Source of the DNA: Candidatus Latescibacterota bacterium
Lineage (GTDB): Bacteria; Latescibacterota; UBA2968; UBA8231
Assembly: GCA_022827835.1 (NCBI GenBank)
Contig: JAJEIO010000059.1
Coordinates: 1 to 43,958, forward strand
Length of the DNA: 43,958 bases
Direction: 5' to 3'
The notes under the pieces were generated by a model, which saw only the letters and a list, made by a program, of their open reading frames with translations, was not told where the DNA came from and did not search any database. Position numbers and translations under genes: made by a program. Numbering within the stretch: the first letter of the stretch is position 1; every line of letters starts with the position of its first letter. Positions 8,214 to 15,688 of this stretch are shown here, piece after piece.

Positions 8214-10055
8214 TCACGGTAGCTTCGTCGTCTTCTTGGCTTCCACGCGTCCATCCACCTCGACCCGATAGAGATACACTCCAGCCGCCACATCCCTATC
8301 CACCTCGTCGAGACCGTCCCAAGTAAAACGATGCGTACCTGCCCGTAGCGATCCCTGCCACAACTGCCGCACCCGACGACCCAACACATCGTACACCGTC
8401 AGCGACACTCCCGCCGCGTCCGTCGCCAAATCAAGGGGAATCACCACAGCCGGATTGAACGGATTGGGATAGCTGTCGCCCAGCCGATACTGCGTCGGCA
8501 CAGCACCCGCCGTCATCACTGCCGTCGGCTGCCCTCCTCCCGAATTTTTGAGCACATGCACGCCGCCCAAGGCCGAATCCAACACCACCAAGTCCAGATC
8601 TCCATCGTCATCGACATCACCGGGCAGCACCCCGGTCCCATCGCCAGCCAAACGATGCGTCTCCTCTTCTTGGGTCGGATTCAAGCCCCCACCCCACTCG
8701 ACAAACACCCCAAAGCCCGATGCCCGATTGCCGCCGACAAACACCCAATCATCTACTCCGTCGGCGTTCAAATCGCGCACCACCACCCATGAGCGCAGAA
8801 ACAAATGCTCATCATACAGCACCTCCAGCACCTCTTCGGATAGCCCCCCTTCTGCAGACAGCCTTTTTACAACGAGTCCCATGTTTCCTTCAAAAGAATT
8901 GCGTTGGAGTTCCACGGGTATCTCCTGTTGCCCATCGCCATCAAAATCCCCTCTCATAGAATCAAACCTGCTGTAGTATAAATCCCATAGCGCTTCGCGG
9001 TCGTCCGAACTTATGGTGAGGACCTCTTCCTGGAGATCCGCTCCGATAGACCAAACCTCTATTTCGCCTCCGTTCCACTTAAAAATCGCAAGCTCGTCTT
9101 GGCCATCGCCATCTAAGTCGCGGGCGAGTACATTCAAAAATCCTCCCACATCTTGGGTATATCCGATGCGCGCGCTTTCAAAGGATCCGCTACCATCATT
9201 GAGGGCCATGACCCAACCCCAAGGGGGCCTATAGCCAGAGGGAGGATCACCCGCATAAGGGGCAAACCGAGTAGAGAAAAGATCTAAGTCGCCATCGCCA
9301 TCTAAGTCGGTCAAGACGCCGCTCCCCAATCGATGCCCTAAACCCGGTGTAATCGGATAAAAGACCGGTGGTGCAAAAAGACCGGGATCATCAAAGTGAA
9401 AATACTCTACATGCGGCCGGGATAATTCGCCCTGCGAGCGCTCTTCAGGGCCAGTCAACTCGATCCAGTCGATCTCAAAATGTCCGACCACCTCATCCAC
9501 CGACCGGGGCTCCTCCGCTTCGTTTCGATCCAATACAAAATGCAGCCGAATATCCCGCAGGAGCCCCGCCCACACGATTTCATCTTGGCCGGAGAGGGAG
9601 AATTCTACTTCCTGCCACTCGGTTGTGTACGCGAAGTCTATGGAGGGGATCGAAAATCGGTTTTCTGGTGGCCCTTCAGGATCGCGTCCCGGTACCTCGA
9701 GGTTGTGCTCATTCGTCCAAGCAAGCCAAACGCGCCCTGCCGTAGGGCGATCGTGCAGGGTGCGGAACCGGACCCGCACCCGGTCGAACAGGTGCGAATC
9801 GTAGCCGATAGTATAAGAAATTAAGACCGCATTCGGAGCAGGATCCCTCTTCCCGACCACCGAGGGCGAGACATCGACCTTCCACACGCCGTCTTCGACT
9901 TCCCCTGGGAACAGATAAAATTCATTTGGGCCGCCCCATTCAAGCGCTCTTTTGGCGGACCACCCTTGCATCGTCCCATCGTCGAAATCCCACTTGACCG
10001 CCTCGGCGAGGCTGCTCCATAACACTACGCATCCAACAACGGCGATCTTCAACAT
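8214..10055 (-). CDS. secreted FG-GAP repeat protein with FlgD/type IX-like C-terminal sorting domain
   Basis: The 613-residue protein begins with a signal peptide (MLKIAVVGCVVLWSSLAEA). Residues of about 20-205 form a beta-sandwich like a carbohydrate-binding or laminin-G-type module (KWDFDDGTMQGW, later FEIDWIELTG). The middle holds at least five calcium-binding FG-GAP/VCBS-like repeats with D-x-D-G-D-G signatures, near residues 248, 311, 365, 428 and 478 (for example DLDGDGDLDLF). The last 85 residues start with GDSYPNPFNP and end with GVYLYRVEVDG, the FlgD-Ig-like sorting tail of type IX secretion substrates. GGAGGT lies 6 bases before the ATG. A surface adhesin or sugar-binding protein is likely; no catalytic site is seen. 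Confidence 0.88.
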   Translation of the reverse strand: MLKIAVVGCVVLWSSLAEAVKWDFDDGTMQGWSAKRALEWGGPNEFYLFPGEVEDGVWKVDVSPSVVGKRDPAPNAVLISYTIGYDSHLFDRVRVRFRTLHDRPTAGRVWLAWTNEHNLEVPGRDPEGPPENRFSIPSIDFAYTTEWQEVEFSLSGQDEIVWAGLLRDIRLHFVLDRNEAEEPRSVDEVVGHFEIDWIELTGPEERSQGELSRPHVEYFHFDDPGLFAPPVFYPITPGLGHRLGSGVLTDLDGDGDLDLFSTRFAPYAGDPPSGYRPPWGWVMALNDGSGSFESARIGYTQDVGGFLNVLARDLDGDGQDELAIFKWNGGEIEVWSIGADLQEEVLTISSDDREALWDLYYSRFDSMRGDFDGDGQQEIPVELQRNSFEGNMGLVVKRLSAEGGLSEEVLEVLYDEHLFLRSWVVVRDLNADGVDDWVFVGGNRASGFGVFVEWGGGLNPTQEEETHRLAGDGTGVLPGDVDDDGDLDLVVLDSALGGVHVLKNSGGGQPTAVMTAGAVPTQYRLGDSYPNPFNPAVVIPLDLATDAAGVSLTVYDVLGRRVRQLWQGSLRAGTHRFTWDGLDEVDRDVAAGVYLYRVEVDGRVEAKKTTKLP

Positions 10056-10240
10056 GACGGCACCTCCATAGGCAAAAGGAAAAGTGAAAGGAGCCTTTTA
10101 TACCCATCTTCAACACGTGCTCAAAAGATATCTTGGCCGGTCCACGCAACCCACTCCTAAAATACGCCCCAAATCTGATCATAAACTAGGGTTGCCTCAA
10201 GTTGAATTTCACTAAGCAAATATGCTTCTTTACATACCCT

Positions 10241-11167
10241 ATGCCGTCTATTGCTTCTTCATCCTCGCCCCTCTTCCCTCGGTTCGCCGAGTACCGCATC
10301 GCCCTCGCCGACCAAGTCGAAATGGCGTATATCGACAATGGCAAAGGGGATCATCCCCCCTTAGTACTCCTACACGGCATCTTTGACAACAAAGCCACTT
10401 GGTTCCGCTTGACCGCCCGCCTGCCCGGCCACCGTATCATCGCCCCCGACTTGATCGGCCACGGACACAGCAGCAAGCCGACCTTTGCCGCCCGCCCAGC
10501 GCACGAGCGCTACTCGCCGGATATGCAGGTTAGCTACCTCGCGGCCTTTATCGCGGCGCTGGACTTGGACGACGTGATTCTCGTGGGCAACTCGCTCGGC
10601 GGCGGCTTGGCTCTGCGCTTGTACCTCGACTTTCCCGCACTCGCAGCTAAGGTGCGCGGGCTAGTGCTCATCGACGCAGCCGGCTACCCGCACAAACTTC
10701 CCGTCCACGTGCGCACCCTCGGCGGCCATTTAGGTAAGCTGCTGGCCCATGCCCCGCTCCATACCCTAGCGCGAACCTGCGGCCTGTTGCGCTTGGCTAC
10801 TTGGCGCACCTTCCGGCGTTGCTTCCACGACCGCCGCAAAATCCCCCCTGAACTCGCAACAGTCGCCTGCGCCGCGCTCGAAACACCCAACGCCGCGTAC
10901 GCCTACCACTACTCAGCGCGGAACCTCGTACCGCCCGACATAGAAACGTTCCACCAGCGCTTTGGCGACATCACCTGCCCGACCTTAGTTTTGTGGGGGC
11001 AACAAGACCGCGTCTTACCCGTGCGCTCGGCCCAGCGCTTCGCCGCCGACCTGCCTTGCGCCGACCTGCACATCTTCCCCAACTGCGGACACGCGCCCCA
11101 CCTTGAATACCCCGACGAGACGGCCGACTATATCGAGCGGTGGATAAAAGAGCGCGATATTACATAA
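10241..11167 (+). CDS. alpha/beta hydrolase
   Basis: The 308-residue alpha/beta-hydrolase has the oxyanion segment LVLLHGIFDN (41-50), nucleophile S118 in VGNSLGGG, an acid in LWGQQDRVLP and a catalytic histidine in NCGHAPHLEYP, so the triad is complete. A cap of helices lies between about residues 140 and 225. The frame is open back to a TTG at 10202, but the first ATG (10241) starts closer to the conserved core; no clear ribosome site supports either, and the start is uncertain. It resembles esterases or C-C hydrolases of the meta-cleavage type, but specificity cannot be read. It diverges from the FG-GAP gene across a 185-bp gap that must hold both promoters. Confidence 0.88.
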   Translation: MPSIASSSSPLFPRFAEYRIALADQVEMAYIDNGKGDHPPLVLLHGIFDNKATWFRLTARLPGHRIIAPDLIGHGHSSKPTFAARPAHERYSPDMQVSYLAAFIAALDLDDVILVGNSLGGGLALRLYLDFPALAAKVRGLVLIDAAGYPHKLPVHVRTLGGHLGKLLAHAPLHTLARTCGLLRLATWRTFRRCFHDRRKIPPELATVACAALETPNAAYAYHYSARNLVPPDIETFHQRFGDITCPTLVLWGQQDRVLPVRSAQRFAADLPCADLHIFPNCGHAPHLEYPDETADYIERWIKERDIT

Positions 11168-11177
11168 TTATAATTAT
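11164..11177. promoter_or_regulatory. perfect AT palindrome over the hydrolase stop codon
   Basis: ATAATTATAATTAT is a perfect 14-base palindrome covering the TAA of the hydrolase gene. It begins an AT-rich stretch in an otherwise GC-rich region, ahead of the 69-residue gene at 11281. It could be a regulator site or part of a promoter, but chance cannot be excluded for AT-only sequence. Confidence 0.25.
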
Positions 11178-11280
11178 ATTTGAGTGAATAAAATTTTGCC
11201 CCTCCCCGTAAATATGCCGGCAACTATTATCCAGTACCGGCGTCTAAGCAACAGAAAATCTTTTGACAAGGAGGGACAAT

Positions 11281-11490
11281 ATGCCACTCTATCGCCACGC
11301 AGAAGCCTCGGGAGGCCCAGACGATATCCTCGTGATCGAGGATTGGGGAATGCTCGGGCGCGGGCAGCCTGATTTCGAGTTCATCGACTCGCGTACCATC
11401 AAGGCCCATCCCCTCATCATCGAAGCCCTAATCGCTAACTCCGAGCGTTTGTGGACTCTTGAAGAAATACTCGCCGACGTAGAGGAGTGA
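11281..11490 (+). CDS. hypothetical small protein, 69 residues
   Basis: ATG 11281 is preceded by AAGGAGGGA, the strongest ribosome-binding site in this part of the window, which supports translation and fixes the start. The product begins MPLYRHAEASGGPDDILVIE, is acidic, and ends with a predicted helix (PLIIEALIANSERLWTLEEI) followed by an acidic tail. No signal peptide, membrane segment or known motif is visible, and I do not recognise the family. A hairpin directly over the stop codon (11486-11506) closes the unit, so it seems to be a single-gene transcript or the tail of the hydrolase transcript. Function unknown. Confidence 0.65.
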   Translation: MPLYRHAEASGGPDDILVIEDWGMLGRGQPDFEFIDSRTIKAHPLIIEALIANSERLWTLEEILADVEE

Positions 11491-11506
11491 CGCACTGCGC
11501 GTCACT
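11486..11506 (+). terminator. hairpin at the end of the 69-residue gene
   Basis: AGTGACGC (11486-11493) pairs perfectly with GCGTCACT (11499-11506) around the loop ACTGC. It covers the TGA stop. No T-run follows (AATACAAAAA), so it is not a textbook intrinsic terminator; it may instead protect the 3' end. Confidence 0.45.
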
Positions 11507-11610
11507 GAGCAATACAAAAACACCTGTTAGACATCTCCCCTTCCCCTTCCTCTCCAGCAAAAATTCAGTCCATCCCCTAGCTCGACCTCTTCACGAGACA
11601 GCAGCAGCGG

Positions 11611-13002
11611 TTAATTGTAATCCGGTCCGCCGACCGGCCCCAGCAACGCGCGATTTTCCTCGGGCGTCTCCACCGCGTCGAGAAAGTCTGCCAAGGCTTG
11701 CTGCATCCGCCGGGTCTCCTCTGGATGCTCGCCGATCACATTCGTCTGCTGCCCTGGGTCGGCCTGCATGTCGTACAGCTCGGGTGCGCCGCCGTGTTCG
11801 CCATACGCCAAGTAGGTCCAGCGCTCGTCAGTCACGGTCGGCCCGCCATTGCGGATAAAGGTCGAGCTGAAGGCGTACTGCCGCGGCCACGCGGCCGATC
11901 CGGTAAACAGCGGCACCAGCGGGTGCCCGTGCATCGCCAGGTCGCTCTTTTCTACGCCAGTCAAAGCCATCAGCGTCGGCAGCAAATCCACCGATTGCGT
12001 CAATGCGCTCACCCGCTGCCCACCCGCGACCTCAGGGGCGGCGATCAGCAGCGGGATGTGGCTGATCTCTTCGTACAGCGGCCAGACGCGGTCGTCCTCG
12101 GGGTGGATGTTGGATTTGCCCGTGCGGTTGTGCTCGCCGACAAACATGCCGTGATCCGAGGTAAAGACCACCACGCTGTTGTCGAATAGCCCGAGCTCTT
12201 CAATTTTGTCCAACACGTAGCCGATCCACTTGTTGACCAAGTAAATCTCGGCTGCGTAGTGAGCCTGGAGGTTGGCGAGTTCCTCTTTGGTATAGGCGGT
12301 CGCCGGACCGTAGTTCGGGTGGATCATCGGCGGGCCGTCATACCCCGATAAATCGTAGCGGCCTACAAGATGTTCCGGCGGGTCCCACGGCTCGTGTGCG
12401 TCGAAGAAATCCACCCACAGCAAGAACGGCTCACAGCCGCGATTTTCCTCCAGCCAGCGGCTCGCCGTCTGCGCCGTGCGCACGCAGAAGCGGTCTTCTT
12501 CCCACGCCCAGTCGCGGTTGGTCCACGCGTGCAGGGTCGCCAAATTGCCAAAGCGCGTGTTCGCTATATGCGGATCGACGCGCGTCTTCGCCCCTTCTAC
12601 TTCCATGCGCGGCGGCAGGTTGCCCTTCAACAGCGGCTTGTCTCCCTCTTGGCCGCGAATCCAATACGCCCCGTCAAACCCCCGGTCAAAATGGTGGACG
12701 CCCTTCATCAGATGCGGCGTATCGCAGATAAGCTGACTCTGGTAGCCAGCCGCGCCGAAAATCGTACTCAGCACCGGGATGCCTACGTCGAGGGGCTTCC
12801 AGCCGTGGAAGGGAAAACTGTAGCGGCCAGTAAAGAGATCAGTGCGGTTGGGAATGGTCGGAAAGCTCGACAAATAGTGTCGGTCGAAGCACACCGCTCG
12901 CTCGGCAAAGCGGTCGAGTGCGGCCGTGCCGATCCACGCATTGCCGTTGCATCCCAGATAGTCGTAGCGAAAGGTGTCGCTGACCAAGACGATGATGTTC
13001 AT
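11611..13002 (-). CDS. sulfatase-family hydrolase with Thr at the formylglycine position
   Basis: The 463-residue alkaline-phosphatase-superfamily enzyme has the sulfatase layout: IIVLVSDTFRYDYLGCNG at the N-terminus (D9 metal ligand), metal-binding TSDHGMFVGEHN around D283/H284, and a C-terminal segment with LTQSVDLLPTLMALTGV. The signature that normally reads [CS]-x-P-x-R-x4-TG here reads T49-I-P-N-R53-T-D-L-F-T-G59, so the residue normally turned into formylglycine is threonine. Thr is the nucleophile in related phosphodiesterases and phosphoethanolamine transferases, so this enzyme may cleave phosphate esters, or be a sulfatase of an unusual type. There is no signal peptide, hence a cytoplasmic location. 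It lies 41 bp downstream of the epimerase-like gene on the same strand. Confidence 0.88.
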   Translation of the reverse strand: MNIIVLVSDTFRYDYLGCNGNAWIGTAALDRFAERAVCFDRHYLSSFPTIPNRTDLFTGRYSFPFHGWKPLDVGIPVLSTIFGAAGYQSQLICDTPHLMKGVHHFDRGFDGAYWIRGQEGDKPLLKGNLPPRMEVEGAKTRVDPHIANTRFGNLATLHAWTNRDWAWEEDRFCVRTAQTASRWLEENRGCEPFLLWVDFFDAHEPWDPPEHLVGRYDLSGYDGPPMIHPNYGPATAYTKEELANLQAHYAAEIYLVNKWIGYVLDKIEELGLFDNSVVVFTSDHGMFVGEHNRTGKSNIHPEDDRVWPLYEEISHIPLLIAAPEVAGGQRVSALTQSVDLLPTLMALTGVEKSDLAMHGHPLVPLFTGSAAWPRQYAFSSTFIRNGGPTVTDERWTYLAYGEHGGAPELYDMQADPGQQTNVIGEHPEETRRMQQALADFLDAVETPEENRALLGPVGGPDYN

Positions 13003-13043
13003 AAAGGCATCTGCTCCTTGTGTTTACAATCCGACGTGACGCA

Positions 13044-13937
13044 TCACGACGACAGCGCGTGGCGCAACGCGCCCTCTAATTCGGGATACGCAAACTCGAA
13101 ACCCGCTTCCAACAGTTGCGTCGGCCGCACTCGCTGGCTAGCCAGCAACCCCTCCTCGGCCAACTCGCCCAAGAGTAGTTTGGCGGCAAACGCCGGCAGC
13201 GGTAACAGCGTCGGCCGCCGTAGCACGCGCCCCAACGTCCGCGTCAACTCGGCGTTGGTCACCTGCTGCGGCGCGGTCAGGTTCACCGGCCCGCGCAAGG
13301 CGTCGTTTTCCACGGCATAGATCAGCGCCGCCACCGCATCCTCCAAGCTAATCCAACCAACGTACTGCCGCCCGTCGCCGATCTTGCCACCCACCCCCAA
13401 ACGGAAGGGCAACAGCATCTTGGCCAGCGCTCCGCCTCGGCGACTGAGGACGATCCCCAAGCGGGCCTGTACGACGCGGATACCAGCCTCGGCAGCTAGG
13501 GCGCTCGCCCCTTCCCACGCCCGGCCCAATTCGGCCAAAAACCCCTCGCCGGTGTCGCTTTCTTCATCCAGTTCCTCATCGCGGCGATGGCCGTAAATGC
13601 CGACGGCCGACGCACAAACTAGCACCCTCGGCGGCGCGACCAATCCCGCCAAGCGCGCAGCAAGTAGCTGCGTAGTCTGCACCCGACTCTGGCGCAACTG
13701 CGCCTTGACGGCAGCAGTCCAGCGTCCGGCAGCTATGTTCCGGCCCCCTAAATGAACCACCGCTTCTATCCCCTCTAGAGCCTCTTGCTCCAGCTTGCCT
13801 ACTTCTGGATCCCAGCGCAACTCCCCTTGCGCCGGCTGTCGCCGCACCAAGCGCACCACCTCGTGCCCTTCGCGCTCCAACCGGCTACAGAGCGCTATGC
13901 CGATCAAGCCGCTGCTGCCTGCTACCAATATCTTCAC
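13044..13937 (-). CDS. TIGR01777 family NAD(P)-binding epimerase-like protein
   Basis: The 297-residue extended short-chain dehydrogenase starts with the dinucleotide loop AGSSGLIG (G7, G10, G13) and has VVHLGGRNIAAGRWT and ASAVGIYGHR in family-typical places. The C-terminal DUF1731 block (LGRVLRRPTLLPLPAFAAKL, then GFEFAYPELEGALRHAL) defines the TIGR01777 / YfcH subgroup. These proteins occur in most bacteria and are related to cell-division inhibitor SulA-like epimerases, but no substrate is known. It is transcribed away from the HEPN gene, with a 176-bp gap that should carry divergent promoters. Confidence 0.94.
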   Translation of the reverse strand: MKILVAGSSGLIGIALCSRLEREGHEVVRLVRRQPAQGELRWDPEVGKLEQEALEGIEAVVHLGGRNIAAGRWTAAVKAQLRQSRVQTTQLLAARLAGLVAPPRVLVCASAVGIYGHRRDEELDEESDTGEGFLAELGRAWEGASALAAEAGIRVVQARLGIVLSRRGGALAKMLLPFRLGVGGKIGDGRQYVGWISLEDAVAALIYAVENDALRGPVNLTAPQQVTNAELTRTLGRVLRRPTLLPLPAFAAKLLLGELAEEGLLASQRVRPTQLLEAGFEFAYPELEGALRHALSS

Positions 13938-14113
13938 TAGCTACTCCTATTGAGAATCCTCTGCTACTAAAACGCATCCCCACACTCGACACAAGTGCCC
14001 TCCGCAGGTGATATCGGTGCGCTTGACCCGGTTCTTTCCCCTTGTTTTTCTCTTAAAAAGCGAGCACCCCCTGCCGGAGTGGCATCGGCCTCGCTACCCA
14101 GAAAGTACGCATC

Positions 14114-15688
14114 ATGCCCGATGATTATAGAATCACCACCTCCCAGAGCAACCTCAATGGGCACGTCTTTACTCAGCCTGATAAACAAGCTAATGGCACA
14201 GCCTTTAACGCGGTAGATTGGATCGACCGGCTAGCAGCAGCGCTTGAAGATGTTGCCGCACAGGCGCGACCCGCTTTCCCCTTTTCACCAGAGACCCCAC
14301 ATTACGGCCCACTAGATAAATACTGGCCGAGTATCAACCAGCAATACCGAGATCTCGCCGCCCGCGCCAAGCACGATCCCGCCGCCGCGCAGCTCTTCGC
14401 AGAATCCCCCCTCTGGCTCAAGTCCGATCCTATAGAAGCAAGGGCGATCCTGCGGGAGCATCCCTTGCTGCGACCAGGTCTGATCGGTTCGGGCAAGCGC
14501 GAAGGGGTCGGCTTCATTCTGCCCACGCACGATTGGTTCCACGTCGATCTGAAGTCCCTCGTATCCCATCTGGCCAAACGCGCTATGGAGGGCAGCGGCG
14601 AGCAGGCAGCGCAACTGCTGCACCGCTACCTAACGGCTGGGGCAGAGGCCGATCTCCCGGCCTACGAGATCACGCTCTTGCACGGCTTAAAACTCGACCG
14701 GCGCTTCGATCTTGGCCGCGACGCCTATCTGGCACCCTACGCGGACGCCAAGGCAACGTACGGCCTACCCGACGAACCCGAGAAGTGGCTCGACGGCGCA
14801 GGCCGCAATCCTCGTCGGCTGAACCGTCCCGTGAGCACGGCCGCGCTCGTGCGCGGTCTAAGGTGGGGACCAGGCATCGCACCTCCCCTTGACGATGGCG
14901 ATTTTTCCAATAAATCCCGCCGAGCTTGCGCCCCGAAAGTGAAGTACCGCTTCCCCGGCGACTACGAGCTTGACCTTACAGACCGATTGCCAGACGACAA
15001 CAAAGTCCTCGTTGATCTGCTGTCGATTGCAACGAGGAGTCCGCTGATTTCCCACACGAGCTTTGTCCGCGTCGCCAAGTGGATCGAGGAAATTGATCCC
15101 AACTTTGCTTGCGGTTTTCGCAATTCCTCCGCCTATTTGTCCGACGCAGCGCCCAAAGAGCACCCATTCAGCCAGCAGGACGCGGCTGCTTTCGCTACAT
15201 TGGCCAGCCGCTGGTGTACCTATCGCGACAAGCGCGATGTTATCGACATTGCGATCCGTCGGCTCGCCGCCTCTTTCGCCCGGGTCGGCGGCCCATTTAG
15301 TGCGGAAGACCGCATCCTCGATGTTTCCATCGCCTTGGAGATCATGTACGGGCCGATCAAACAAAACCTAACCTACCAACTGGCGAGCCGAGCAAAACGA
15401 CTACTCGGCCAAGGCACCAACAAACGCGGCTGGATATCCGCTAGAGTGAAGTCCTTCTATGAAGTCCGTTCGGCCATCGTGCATGGAAAAAAGAAGATCA
15501 AAGGCGACCGACCTGCTATCAACAAGGCGCTGGAGGACGGACGCGACTTGGCCTGCCTCACGCTCGCGGAATTACTGTCCCGAGGGCCAGTAAGAGATTG
15601 GGATAAGCTCCGAGAAGAAGCAACCCAAATATACGGATCGGGTAGCCGCCTATTTTATTCCTCAATGGAGGTGCGAGATGAGCACTAG
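14114..15688 (+). CDS. ApeA-like HEPN domain protein, possible abortive-infection RNase
   Basis: The 524-residue product has no signal peptide and a long N-terminal part I do not recognise. Residues of about 395-495 look like an Apea-like HEPN domain: ILDVSIALEIMYG, then YQLASRAKRLLG, then FYEVRSAIVHGKK. The last block contains R452-S-A-I-V-H457, the R-x4-H RNase signature of HEPN toxins. Family members such as ApeA give abortive phage defence; others are unstudied. It overlaps the downstream PL11 gene by 11 bases, an odd partner for a defence gene, so a role in regulating the lyase or plain chance packing is also possible. The start at ATG 14114 is the first in frame; a shorter start cannot be excluded because open frames exist on both strands here. 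Confidence 0.7.
   Translation: MPDDYRITTSQSNLNGHVFTQPDKQANGTAFNAVDWIDRLAAALEDVAAQARPAFPFSPETPHYGPLDKYWPSINQQYRDLAARAKHDPAAAQLFAESPLWLKSDPIEARAILREHPLLRPGLIGSGKREGVGFILPTHDWFHVDLKSLVSHLAKRAMEGSGEQAAQLLHRYLTAGAEADLPAYEITLLHGLKLDRRFDLGRDAYLAPYADAKATYGLPDEPEKWLDGAGRNPRRLNRPVSTAALVRGLRWGPGIAPPLDDGDFSNKSRRACAPKVKYRFPGDYELDLTDRLPDDNKVLVDLLSIATRSPLISHTSFVRVAKWIEEIDPNFACGFRNSSAYLSDAAPKEHPFSQQDAAAFATLASRWCTYRDKRDVIDIAIRRLAASFARVGGPFSAEDRILDVSIALEIMYGPIKQNLTYQLASRAKRLLGQGTNKRGWISARVKSFYEVRSAIVHGKKKIKGDRPAINKALEDGRDLACLTLAELLSRGPVRDWDKLREEATQIYGSGSRLFYSSMEVRDEH

Noticed and set aside
9100..9315. near-identical GCCATCGCCATCTAAGTCG segments as a DNA repeat
   Set aside because: They encode repeated D-L-D-G-D-G calcium loops of the FG-GAP protein, so the protein repeat explains them.
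12370..13320. 316-residue plus-strand frame over the sulfatase-like gene
   Set aside because: It crosses two real minus-strand genes and the gap between them, with no recognisable motif.
13967..14188. 73-residue minus-strand gene candidate
   Set aside because: It overlaps the HEPN gene start, lacks a clear ribosome site and has only one C-x-x-C pair; kept as a low-interest finding, not as a gene.
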